From Bacillus sp. REN16 (GTDB lineage Bacteria > Bacillota > Bacilli > Bacillales > Bacillaceae_L), in assembly GCF_020731355.1 (NCBI RefSeq), contig NZ_JAJFZK010000001.1, forward strand, positions 310,001 through 374,000: a stretch of 64,000 nt of DNA, written 5' to 3'. Under the pieces are notes generated by a model. That model was not told the origin of the DNA and made no database searches. It worked only from the letters and a program-made list of their open reading frames with translations. The position numbers and the translations under genes are program-made. The stretch's first letter is position 1; every line of letters starts with the position of its first letter. Below, in pieces: positions 55,718 through 63,416 of the stretch.

Positions 55718-56995
55718 GTGAATGTTTTGGTAATTGGAACAGGTTATGTTGGAACCACAACCGGCTTAGTATTATGTGAAAAAGGCCACATTGTAACAGG
55801 CTTAGATATTGATGATAAAAAAGTAGAGGCATTGTCGGCGGGAAGGCTTCATTTTTATGAGAAAGGGTTGCCCGAATTATTAAAGAAACATCTTACCGAA
55901 AAGAATATTTCATTTACAACAGATGTCAAAACGGCAATAGAGCAGAATGACCTTATTTTTATTTGTGTAGGAACACCTAAGAACGAGGATGGCAGTGCAA
56001 ATCTTAATGCAGTATATTCAGTAGCAAAAATGATCGGGACCTATATGAACAAATATAAGGTCGTTATCAATAAAAGCACAGTTCCAGTTGGAACAGCAAG
56101 TAAAGTAACAACAGTCATTGAAGCTGAAAATGGAAAGGTCCCGTTTGATGTTGTATCAAATCCTGAATTTTTAAGAGAAGGGTCGGCCGTCTATGACGCC
56201 CTTCACCCCGATCGAGTGGTAATTGGAAGTTCTAGTAAAAAGGCCCTTGAAATGATGAGACAATTATATGCAGCGGAAAACTCTCCATTTATCGAAACAA
56301 CCCCAAGTGCAGCAGAACTCATTAAATATGCTTCGAATTCCTTTCTTGCATTGAAAATTTCTTTTATCAATCAGCTTGCAAGGCTTTGTGATAACATGCA
56401 GGTGGATATTGACGAAATATCTAAAGGAATCGGTCTCGATCACCGGATTGGACCACATTTCCTGAAAGCGGGAATTGGGTATGGTGGTTCATGCTTTCCT
56501 AAGGATGTCAGTGCGTTAATTACGATAGCAAAGGCAGAGGGTATGGATTTATCCATTCTAGAAGAAGTGAAAGCGATTAACCAATCACAACCATTTTACT
56601 TTTTGGAAAAGGTTGAAAAAGTAATAGGCGGTTTGGATAATAAAAGTATTGCGGTTTTGGGATTAGCCTTTAAACCGGGGACCGATGATACAAGGGAATC
56701 ACCTAGCTTGGTTATACTTGATGAACTGACAAGTAAAGGCTGTTCCGTGAAGGTACATGATCCAATCGTGACACTCTCTAATCCCTATGTGAAGCAGTGT
56801 AAGGACGTACTTGATGCAGTAGCCGGAGTGGATGCAGTATTACTAATTACAGATTGGGAAGAGTATTTAAAATTAGACTGGGAAAAGGTGAAAAGTACTG
56901 TCAAGCAACCATACGTTTTTGATGGAAGAAATGTTCTAAATAAACAAGAACTTGTCAAATTCGGATTTAATTATGAAGGTATTGGAAAGCCATAA
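55718..56995 (+). CDS. UDP-glucose 6-dehydrogenase
   Basis: 425 residues from GTG 55718 behind GGGGGAG. NAD-binding VNVLVIGTGYVGTTTGLVLCEKGHIVTGLDID, then VGTPKNEDGSANL, STVPVGT, NPEFLREGSAVYD, the catalytic GYGGSCFPKDVSAL (Cys in GGSCF) and the C-terminal LGLAFKPGTDDTRESPS. It oxidises UDP-glucose to UDP-glucuronate. The tight coupling to the uridylyltransferase gene (one-base gap) resembles ytdA-ytcA of the B. subtilis spore-coat region. UDP-glucuronate would feed a surface polymer. Confidence 0.95.
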   Translation: MNVLVIGTGYVGTTTGLVLCEKGHIVTGLDIDDKKVEALSAGRLHFYEKGLPELLKKHLTEKNISFTTDVKTAIEQNDLIFICVGTPKNEDGSANLNAVYSVAKMIGTYMNKYKVVINKSTVPVGTASKVTTVIEAENGKVPFDVVSNPEFLREGSAVYDALHPDRVVIGSSSKKALEMMRQLYAAENSPFIETTPSAAELIKYASNSFLALKISFINQLARLCDNMQVDIDEISKGIGLDHRIGPHFLKAGIGYGGSCFPKDVSALITIAKAEGMDLSILEEVKAINQSQPFYFLEKVEKVIGGLDNKSIAVLGLAFKPGTDDTRESPSLVILDELTSKGCSVKVHDPIVTLSNPYVKQCKDVLDAVAGVDAVLLITDWEEYLKLDWEKVKSTVKQPYVFDGRNVLNKQELVKFGFNYEGIGKP

Positions 56996-57098
56996 CCTAA
57001 AATGGTCATCATGCAATCAACATGATGACCATATTTTATTAATATAGGTATTCTATAAGTTTTGAATCGCGGTTCTACCTGAAAAGGAGGAGATACAT

Positions 57099-57446
57099 TT
57101 GACAGTTTTTGAGTTTATTCTACTTGGCTTAGCCAGTTTTCGCCTGACAAGATTATTAGTGTTTGATAAAATTACAGAATTTATTCGGCGACCATTTCAC
57201 GAGATGATTGAGGAAGAGCTACCAGATGGAACTGTTGAAGAATATATTCAGCTTAAAGGAACCGGGTTAAGAAGATGGATTGGTGAGCTCTTGAGTTGTT
57301 ATTGGTGTACCGGAATTTGGGCAACGGGCTTTCTTTATCTTCTTTACGTATTTTATACCCCCCTTTCAGAACCGCTTATTGTTATTTTCGCAATCGCTGG
57401 TCTTGCTGCCATCATCGAAACCTGTGTTACGAGACTATTAAATTAG
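57099..57446 (+). CDS. DUF1360 protein, YjcA-like
   Basis: 115 residues from TTG 57099 behind AAAGGAGGAGATACAT. FILLGLASFRLTRLLVFDKITEFIRRPF and the Cys pair in GELLSCYWCTGIWATGFLYLL, then a second and third helix, are the DUF1360 pattern. B. subtilis YjcA, a sporulation gene of this family, lies downstream of the cotV-Z coat genes, so synteny resumes here. Membrane protein. Confidence 0.85.
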   Translation: MTVFEFILLGLASFRLTRLLVFDKITEFIRRPFHEMIEEELPDGTVEEYIQLKGTGLRRWIGELLSCYWCTGIWATGFLYLLYVFYTPLSEPLIVIFAIAGLAAIIETCVTRLLN

Positions 57447-57550
57447 TCTTCTAGGTAAAATACACATTTTCCTAAAATTACACTCCTGTCCATACAGAAG
57501 ATAGACATTTTCCATATAGTAGGAATTAGGAACTGTAAAGAGGTGAGAAT

Positions 57551-57766
57551 ATGGGGAAAAGTGAATCATCTAAAAACAATAATAACAGTTTAAATCAAGT
57601 ACGCTCAAATACAGAGAATGTATTGAATTTGAATGCACCAGGTGGCGTATCCATTCAGGTATTGGGTATGGATATAAAAATGAGTGACTTGAACATTACA
57701 ATTGGCCCAAACGCTAGCATTAGCGATATTCAAAGTGTCTTAGATCAAATAAGCAGACGTGAATAA
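57551..57766 (+). CDS. Small hydrophilic protein, unknown
   Basis: 71 residues: an Asn/Ser-rich head (MGKSESSKNNNNSLNQVRSNTENVLNLNAPGG), then VSIQVLGMDIKMSDLNITIGPNASISDIQSVLDQISRRE. The ATG lies behind AGAGGTGAGAAT. No cysteine or membrane segment. The neighbours suggest a spore-surface role, but I do not recognise the family. Confidence 0.75.
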   Translation: MGKSESSKNNNNSLNQVRSNTENVLNLNAPGGVSIQVLGMDIKMSDLNITIGPNASISDIQSVLDQISRRE

Positions 57767-57796
57767 TTCTACTAAATTGCCCAAGAGGCATAACAA

Positions 57797-57836
57797 AAAA
57801 AACGAAAGTATCAATTCGATGCCTTCGTTTTTTTTG
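57797..57836 (+). terminator. Terminator of the 71-residue gene
   Basis: AAAAAACGAA and TTCGTTTTTT pair around a 17-base loop, followed by more T. Confidence 0.8.
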
Positions 57837-58034
57837 AAGCAAAAAGTAAACGGAACTGAATTATTATACTGAGGCTTTTTAAAAAGTACCGTAAAAATTT
57901 GGGTTTTCTAATTAATATGTCCTACACGAGCTGAAATCCTAGGAATATGATATATTGATAGTCTTTTTCAATAAAAATCTATATTAAGGATTCTTGATAA
58001 AATACAACGTAAAACGTTACGAGGTGAAATCGAA

Positions 58035-58985
58035 TTGAATCATATAGTCGACTGTATGGAAATAGAGAATTATGTAAATAGCATTACTGTTCAAGCACAC
58101 GAAAACGCGGAAGTTACAGTCCATAATAATACAGCACTTGAAATGATAGGAAAGGGTGTACATGGAGCTGTATTTCAAGTGAATGAGGGTGTCTGTGTTA
58201 AGGTATATGGGGAAGAAGATGTTTGTTCGCGAGAGCTATACGCACTAAACCTTGGCCAACACACAGATCTTTTCCCAAAGGTATTCTGTAGTGGAGCAAA
58301 ATATATTGCCATGGAAATGGTTTATGGAATCGATCTACGGGAGTATTTACAATCCCAACCATTAACAAAAAACTTATCTGTAAAGTTAATTCATTTATTA
58401 ACCACCTATAAGGAAATTGGACTTGAAAGAATTGATCATCATAAACGCCATATTTTTGTGCAAGAGGATGGAAATCTAAAGGTTCTTGATGTGGGTACAA
58501 CGGTGTGGAGAAATCGGGTCTATCCATATCCCAGAAAACTACTAAATAGCTTAGGAAATCAATATCAAGAAATGTTTTTAGAACATGTAAAAGAATTGGC
58601 CCCCACACTTTATGATGAGTGGCAGAAATATATCCAGATGGAAAAATACGCAACAGTATTACATGAGAAATACTTTTCTAAAGAAAATTTTAAGCTTAAG
58701 AAACTCAAAAAAGAAGAAAAAATACTATTAACAGGCAAAAAAGAGTGGGATTCAAAAGTTGAAGATCTTGTAAGAAAGGTTCACAAAGAGCAATGGATTA
58801 AGGCTTTAACAGCACGAGGAGTAGACATTGAACATGTTAAGGCAAATGCAAAAGAGCTTGAACGGGAATATATTTATGGAAAGGATAATAAGGACAAAAA
58901 GGGAAGTTCCTTATCCAATAAGGAAGATAAGAAGAAAACAAGGATTTACACATCATCTTCTAAAAAGAAAAAACAAAAGAAATAG
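58035..58985 (+). CDS. Protein-kinase-fold protein with basic tail
   Basis: 316 residues from TTG 58035 behind CGAGGTGAAATCGAA. GKGVHGAVFQVNEGVCVKVYGEEDVCSREL (residues ~38-67) is a glycine loop and Lys. LERIDHHKRHIFVQEDGNLKVLDVGTTVW is a catalytic/DFG-like segment in which HRD is replaced by DHH and DFG by DVG, as in the YrzF/RIO-like group of Bacillus. The last ~90 residues are extremely Lys/Ser-rich (KDKKGSSLSNKEDKKKTRIYTSSSKKKKQKK) and could bind acidic polymers. A spore-coat kinase is plausible; activity is unproven. Confidence 0.82.
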   Translation: MNHIVDCMEIENYVNSITVQAHENAEVTVHNNTALEMIGKGVHGAVFQVNEGVCVKVYGEEDVCSRELYALNLGQHTDLFPKVFCSGAKYIAMEMVYGIDLREYLQSQPLTKNLSVKLIHLLTTYKEIGLERIDHHKRHIFVQEDGNLKVLDVGTTVWRNRVYPYPRKLLNSLGNQYQEMFLEHVKELAPTLYDEWQKYIQMEKYATVLHEKYFSKENFKLKKLKKEEKILLTGKKEWDSKVEDLVRKVHKEQWIKALTARGVDIEHVKANAKELEREYIYGKDNKDKKGSSLSNKEDKKKTRIYTSSSKKKKQKK

Positions 58986-59028
58986 TGTAGTTATATAAAT
59001 AAAAAAATGTACAGAAAGGAGGCTAAAC

Positions 59029-60132
59029 TTGAAGGTTTTAGTGATATGGCGTTTATTAACTGTTGGGGGCGTGAACGCAGGCTGGCGAAATCGAGCCGTT
59101 TATTTTAAAAAATATGGAATCGAAACGGATTTTATGTATGTGAAAGACCTTGGTGGGATGCACATCATGGACGATGTTGCGACCGTCTATCTAACAAATG
59201 ATAAAAAAGAAATTGTGGATATTATTCAAAAAAACAAATATGACGTGATTATTATTTGTGACACGAAAAAGGGCTATAAATGGATTCGAAAAGCAAACTA
59301 TAAGGGGCCTCTGATACTGGAGGCCCGTACTCCAGAAATTCTTAAGCTAACTCGTCATCTTCCTGATTTTGACGAGGTCACGCCAGACCGAATGATCGTT
59401 CCCTCTCATCACCAAAAGCGTCTCGCATCCATTCTAATCGATTCAAATGCACCTTATGAGGTGATCTATAACGGAATTGATACAGAGTTTTTCAAACCAC
59501 TTAATCCCGAAGAAACCCACTTAGAAAAGGAACCTATTATTCCAAAAGGGAAAAAGGTAGTTGCCTATATCGGCAGATTAGATGGTCGAAAAAACTGGAA
59601 ACTCTTAATGGAGATTGCACATCGAATCAAAAGTGAACGGAATGATATTGAAATTTGGATTATTGGTGGAGCCAATAGTGCACAAAGAGATGAATTTGAG
59701 ACTTATTGGAAAGATCACGGATTAACAGATATCATAAAATGGTATCCGGTGGTTGCTTATCAAGAAATGCCACATATGTACTCAAAGATTCGACAATCAG
59801 AAGGATGCACAATAGCCACGACAAAGGGAGAGTCGTTCGGAAATACCTTTATTGAATCAATGGCCTGTGGTGTACCGGTTGTCGCTCCAGGCATCTCATC
59901 CATTCCTGAAATTGTCGAGGATGGGAAGACAGGATTGTTGTATATTGAAGAAAATGCACAAGATGCAGCGAAAAAAATCTATCAAATTATCGATGCACCT
60001 GAGTATTATCAAACATTATCCACTAATGCCCGCGAACGTGTAGAATTAAGCTTCTCCATCGAAAAATGTGCGAAAAGCTATGTAAGATTACTTCGGGAAT
60101 TGACTGGGGGTGATGAGCATCCAACCAACTAA
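59029..60132 (+). CDS. Glycosyltransferase family 4 (spore-coat CotSA-like)
   Basis: 367 residues from TTG 59029 behind AAGGAGGCTAAAC. VPSHHQKRLASILIDSNAPYEVIYNGIDTEFFKP, VVAYIGRLDGRKNWKLLMEIAHRI, and the donor-binding TTKGESFGNTFIESMACGVPVVAPGISSIPEIVEDGKTGLLY (E-x7-E) are the GT4 hallmarks. It overlaps the next gene by about 20 bases. In B. subtilis the GT4 protein CotSA is paired with the kinase-fold protein CotS in an operon; here a kinase-fold gene stands on either side. Donor sugar unknown. Confidence 0.9.
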   Translation: MKVLVIWRLLTVGGVNAGWRNRAVYFKKYGIETDFMYVKDLGGMHIMDDVATVYLTNDKKEIVDIIQKNKYDVIIICDTKKGYKWIRKANYKGPLILEARTPEILKLTRHLPDFDEVTPDRMIVPSHHQKRLASILIDSNAPYEVIYNGIDTEFFKPLNPEETHLEKEPIIPKGKKVVAYIGRLDGRKNWKLLMEIAHRIKSERNDIEIWIIGGANSAQRDEFETYWKDHGLTDIIKWYPVVAYQEMPHMYSKIRQSEGCTIATTKGESFGNTFIESMACGVPVVAPGISSIPEIVEDGKTGLLYIEENAQDAAKKIYQIIDAPEYYQTLSTNARERVELSFSIEKCAKSYVRLLRELTGGDEHPTN

Positions 60133-60889
60133 GTATCATCAATTATTTGAAGGAAAATCGAATAACGCCCATCTCTTTTCATTTGATAATGGAAAACAGT
60201 ACATCGTGAAATTTTTAAAGGAAGGCCAAGAAAAGGTGTTGTTTAATGAATGGGTTGGCTATTCCATTGCACGCTATCTACAACTTCCAATTCCACCAAG
60301 CCGCTTTGTACAAATCCCGCAAACCTATTTTAGTGAGCTTACCGATGGAGAGCTTGTTGAAGAGACAAACACACAGTTCGCAACTGAGTATATCCCAAAT
60401 TGCCAAAATGCTCATGAACTAACTTCTCCGAATGTCATCAATCGCAAACAGCTTGCAGGAATCATTATTATGGATTACTGGCTGTATAATCTTGATCGGA
60501 CGAAGAAAAACGTACTATTTAAAGAAGTTGCCGGGGGAAATCACAAACTTTATATTATTGATCATGCTGATCTATTTGGCTCATTTGCCTGGGATAGTAC
60601 AAATCTCTCAACCTATTGCAGGAAGCTTATGAAAAGTGCAACACATGAACTGATCGCAGACTTCATTCAGGATGAAAAGGATTTCTATGACCAGCTATCT
60701 ATCATTCAATCAATTCCTATCCACTTATTAAACGAAATTGTTGACTTCACACCAGAAGACTGGGGAATTACGGAAGAGGAGAAAAAGCAAGTTGTTGATT
60801 ATTTGGTATGTCGTAGAGATATGGTTCTCCATAAACTGATCCGGGACTTTATCAAATCGCGCTATCGACCCCTTCACTCAAAACCATAA
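60113..60889 (+). CDS. HipA-like kinase-fold protein
   Basis: 258 residues from ATG 60113 (GTG 60110 is also in frame), overlapping the glycosyltransferase gene by 20 bases. YIVKFLKEGQEKVLFNEWVGYSIARYLQLPIPPSRFVQI supplies the ATP-site Lys and helix C Glu. IIIMDYWLYNLDRTKKNVLF is the catalytic-loop D-x4-N-like motif, and LYIIDHADLFG is DFG-like. This matches the HipA_2 domain found in Bacillus genes next to glycosyltransferases. It is probably co-translated with the GT4 enzyme. Substrate unknown. Confidence 0.8.
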   Translation: MSIQPTKYHQLFEGKSNNAHLFSFDNGKQYIVKFLKEGQEKVLFNEWVGYSIARYLQLPIPPSRFVQIPQTYFSELTDGELVEETNTQFATEYIPNCQNAHELTSPNVINRKQLAGIIIMDYWLYNLDRTKKNVLFKEVAGGNHKLYIIDHADLFGSFAWDSTNLSTYCRKLMKSATHELIADFIQDEKDFYDQLSIIQSIPIHLLNEIVDFTPEDWGITEEEKKQVVDYLVCRRDMVLHKLIRDFIKSRYRPLHSKP

Positions 60890-60915
60890 AAGGACAGCTC
60901 ACCGCTGTCCTTTTT
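60888..60915 (+). terminator. Terminator of the kinase-GT4-HipA operon
   Basis: AAAAGGACAGC and GCTGTCCTTTTT enclose TCACC. Confidence 0.9.
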
Positions 60916-60992
60916 GTTGAGCCCTCCATAAAGGAATGAAGGGAATATCCAAGAGTATGAAACTAGTAAACGTCCTTCATTCCAAGAGCCCT

Positions 60993-61790
60993 TTAATAGT
61001 TTACTATGATTTTATTAAGTGAAAAGATTCCCTTCGGCAGCTCTTTGCTATATACAAACCCATCTACCACAACCGAATGACTGTCTTCATTCTTGGGTAG
61101 ATTAATATCAAACTGAGAGAAGATGATGGTATCGTTTGGTGGGAGCGGGTTTGGATCTACATATTTAATCCAGTATTCTCCGTTCTCCTTAATTTTTTCT
61201 TTCCAGTTTTCATGTAAAAAGACCCAATCAATTTCGGATTCAATAAAGCTTTGTGATTTTTTATTTACAATTTTTCCACTTAAGGTGCCTGATTCTCGAG
61301 GGGCTAATTTGATACAAACGATAATATCATGTAACGCTTTTGTCCCTGTATTTTTAATCATGAAATCACCAATGATGGTAATATCATCGTCCTCCGTAGA
61401 CGGTAAAATGGTTGAATAAGCAAAATGGGCTTGAATGTTCGCAAAGGCTTCGACAAGTTTTTCCTTTGGTGCCACGGCAATCGGTTTAGCTGAAACAACT
61501 TTTTGTTGAAGCTGTGCTGTGCGTTTCTTTTCCTCCTCCAGCTCGACCTCAAGCTGGGTTATCTTTTCCTTTAATTCATATATTTCCTTCTGATAGGTCT
61601 CAATTTGTTGGTCCTCAATTTTATATAATTTCTCCTGTAAATATTGATTCCGGACTTTTTCTTTTTCGATACTTCCTTGAAGGGATTTCAGTTTATGCTC
61701 ATAGGATGTAATTTCAGATTGATAATGAATGATTCGTTGCTTCAGTTGGATACTGTCTTCCTGACGACCTTGCTGCTGTCTTGGTTTCAA
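60993..61790 (-). CDS. Coiled-coil protein with C-terminal beta domain
   Basis: 265 residues from TTG 61790 behind GGAGGGATACCTT. Residues ~12-100 form one long heptad coiled coil (DSIQLKQRIIHYQSEITSYEHKLKSLQGSIEKEKVRNQYLQEK... ITQLEVELEEEKKRTAQLQQK). Residues ~115-265 are a beta-rich domain (AHFAYSTILPSTEDDDITIIGDFMIKNTGTKALHDIIVCIKLAP... WIKYVDPNPLPPNDTIIFSQFDI). No signal peptide. The arrangement suits an assembly or anchoring protein of the spore coat; no family recognised. Confidence 0.8.
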   Translation of the reverse strand: MKPRQQQGRQEDSIQLKQRIIHYQSEITSYEHKLKSLQGSIEKEKVRNQYLQEKLYKIEDQQIETYQKEIYELKEKITQLEVELEEEKKRTAQLQQKVVSAKPIAVAPKEKLVEAFANIQAHFAYSTILPSTEDDDITIIGDFMIKNTGTKALHDIIVCIKLAPRESGTLSGKIVNKKSQSFIESEIDWVFLHENWKEKIKENGEYWIKYVDPNPLPPNDTIIFSQFDINLPKNEDSHSVVVDGFVYSKELPKGIFSLNKIIVNY

Positions 61791-61860
61791 AAGGTATCCC
61801 TCCTCTCCTCTACAAGTTATGTAAGTAACAATGAATTTGTGTTTTTTGACCTAACAAAAA

Positions 61861-61896
61861 TAAACTAGACTGTTGATGATTCAACAGTCTAGTTTA
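61861..61896 (-). terminator. Terminator of the 12-cysteine protein gene
   Basis: TAAACTAGACTGTTGA and TCAACAGTCTAGTTTA form a perfect 16-bp stem with loop TGAT; on the minus strand TTTTTG follows. Confidence 0.9.
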
Positions 61897-61907
61897 ACCA
61901 GTGCTTC

Positions 61908-62630
61908 TTAGTGAGCTGGGAAAACTTCTGGACATTGTGGTGGGAATTTTTCTGTTGGACATAATACGATTTCTTCTAGGATTTCTTCACGTGGATGACA
62001 GTGTCTAGCTTCAATTTCTAGCTTCACATCAGCTTCGGTTTGAACCTCTAGGCAAAGAGTAAGGCTGATGTCTAGTTGGTGGATATCTGATTCACAAATT
62101 AATGTTGCATCGCATTCAGCTAATGATACATGTACGTTTAGGTCTGTTCCTTCAGGAGCGCATAATAAGAATGTTTGAGTCGTTACGAATGGAATTGGAT
62201 GTTTTGTCTCACATACAACACGATTCATATCATCTAGAATTTCTACTCCTATAAAGCCTCTTACTAGAGTTTTCACTCGTTGTAATGTGACTTGGTCACC
62301 ATTTGGTAATGTGACCGTAACTGGTTGGCGTTGCCCGATTTCTGTTACTGAAACTTGATGATTCTCTTGGAATCCGGTTTCAATCGGATGACCAAATTTG
62401 TCGCTTAAGAAGCAATTAACTGAAACGTCATCAAATTGGTCTAGAAAATTACAAAGTTCCTCTAGTGTGCGCTCTGTTTGACCATGACATTTGAATTTTA
62501 CAGGAAGATTGCTATTATTTGTGAATGTAAGATCTACCTCAATCTGGCGAGTGATCCAGTCATAAATTTTTCTTGTTAGTATACAAACTCGTTCTGTGTC
62601 TCTATTATGGTTATGATGTTTTGAACCCAC
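61908..62630 (-). CDS. Cysteine-rich protein, probable spore-surface component
   Basis: 240 residues from GTG 62630 behind AAAGGAGGAACACACAA. It has twelve cysteines scattered through repeated beta-like strands, His-rich N-terminus (MGSKHHNHNRDTE) and a C-terminal CHPREEILEEIVLCPTEKFPPQCPEVF. There is no signal peptide or membrane segment. The even spread of Cys and the strand-like composition suggest a disulfide-crosslinked coat or exosporium protein. I do not identify a named family. Confidence 0.75.
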   Translation of the reverse strand: MGSKHHNHNRDTERVCILTRKIYDWITRQIEVDLTFTNNSNLPVKFKCHGQTERTLEELCNFLDQFDDVSVNCFLSDKFGHPIETGFQENHQVSVTEIGQRQPVTVTLPNGDQVTLQRVKTLVRGFIGVEILDDMNRVVCETKHPIPFVTTQTFLLCAPEGTDLNVHVSLAECDATLICESDIHQLDISLTLCLEVQTEADVKLEIEARHCHPREEILEEIVLCPTEKFPPQCPEVFPAH

Positions 62631-62797
62631 TTGTGTGTTCCTCCTTTTTGTTGTAATAACCCTTTGGGTATTGGGGCTACTGTATAGTATGTTTTAGATA
62701 GTCAAGTGTGCTGTGACATTAGCGGAATTTTGCTCATATGATATGTAGAATCAATACTTTATATAAAGTAAAGGGAAGATATGAGGAGGGGCTAAAA

Positions 62798-63121
62798 GTG
62801 AATCGTAATTCTAGTAATCCAGTGATTTTACAGCAAAAAATTATCCATTTACAGGCGGAGTTATCAAAATATAAATCAATTCAAAAAGACAAATTACTAT
62901 TCGAAAATCAAAAGTTAAGGGAACAAATCAACCAATTACGTTCCGAAAATGAGCTGCTAAAACAACAGTTTATTTCATCTAATAATCGCGAAACAACACA
63001 AAAAAAGTCTGCTGAGCCCATCAGCAAAATCCAAAAATCACGTCCAATAAATAAAGAATCTGATGGTATGATAAATGAATGGTTCTTTAACAATCTCATC
63101 CATGAAAAAAATAAAAAATAA
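62798..63121 (+). CDS. Short coiled-coil protein
   Basis: 107 residues from GTG 62798 behind GAGGAGGGGCTAAAA; a longer in-frame reading from 62738 has no site. MNRNSSNPVILQQKIIHLQAELSKYKSIQKDKLLFENQKLREQINQLRSENELLKQQF is a continuous coiled coil. Its QQKIIHLQAELSKY resembles KQRIIHYQSEITSY of the protein at 60993. The Lys/Ser-rich tail ends NNLIHEKNKK. Confidence 0.75.
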   Translation: MNRNSSNPVILQQKIIHLQAELSKYKSIQKDKLLFENQKLREQINQLRSENELLKQQFISSNNRETTQKKSAEPISKIQKSRPINKESDGMINEWFFNNLIHEKNKK

Positions 63122-63192
63122 GCAGAACGTGGAAAACAATATGAGCAATAAGGACATATACTAACATTATACCAATTTATGGAGGAATAATT

Positions 63193-63303
63193 ATGAATGT
63201 GAATAAAAAGAACAATCTCACAGGTGCTAAGGTTTTTTCTTCCAGTCAAAAAAATAAACCAGTAAAGAAGTCCGGTGGCTGTGGGTGTAAAAAGGTACGT
63301 TAA
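63193..63303 (+). CDS. 36-residue basic protein with Cys-rich tail
   Basis: ATG 63193 is placed behind GGAGGAATAATT. The product reads MNVNKKNNLTGAKVFSSSQ, then KNKPVKKSGGCGCKKVR, 36 residues. The SGGCGCKK end is like the tails of small spore-coat peptides that become crosslinked. It lies 72 bases after the coiled-coil gene and before a terminator, so probably in the same transcript. Confidence 0.7.
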   Translation: MNVNKKNNLTGAKVFSSSQKNKPVKKSGGCGCKKVR

Positions 63304-63353
63304 TAATATTGGTAATCGTTAATCAGTGTTGTACAGTGATGAAAGGTTATGAG

Positions 63354-63392
63354 AAATAGCAGATGACCATATGGAAATCTGCTATTTTTTTT
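63354..63392 (+). terminator. Terminator after the 36-residue gene
   Basis: AAATAGCAGAT and ATCTGCTATTT (11 bp) enclose a 12-base loop, then T run. Confidence 0.88.
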
Positions 63393-63416
63393 CTAATTGG
63401 GGTGTGACGAAAAATC

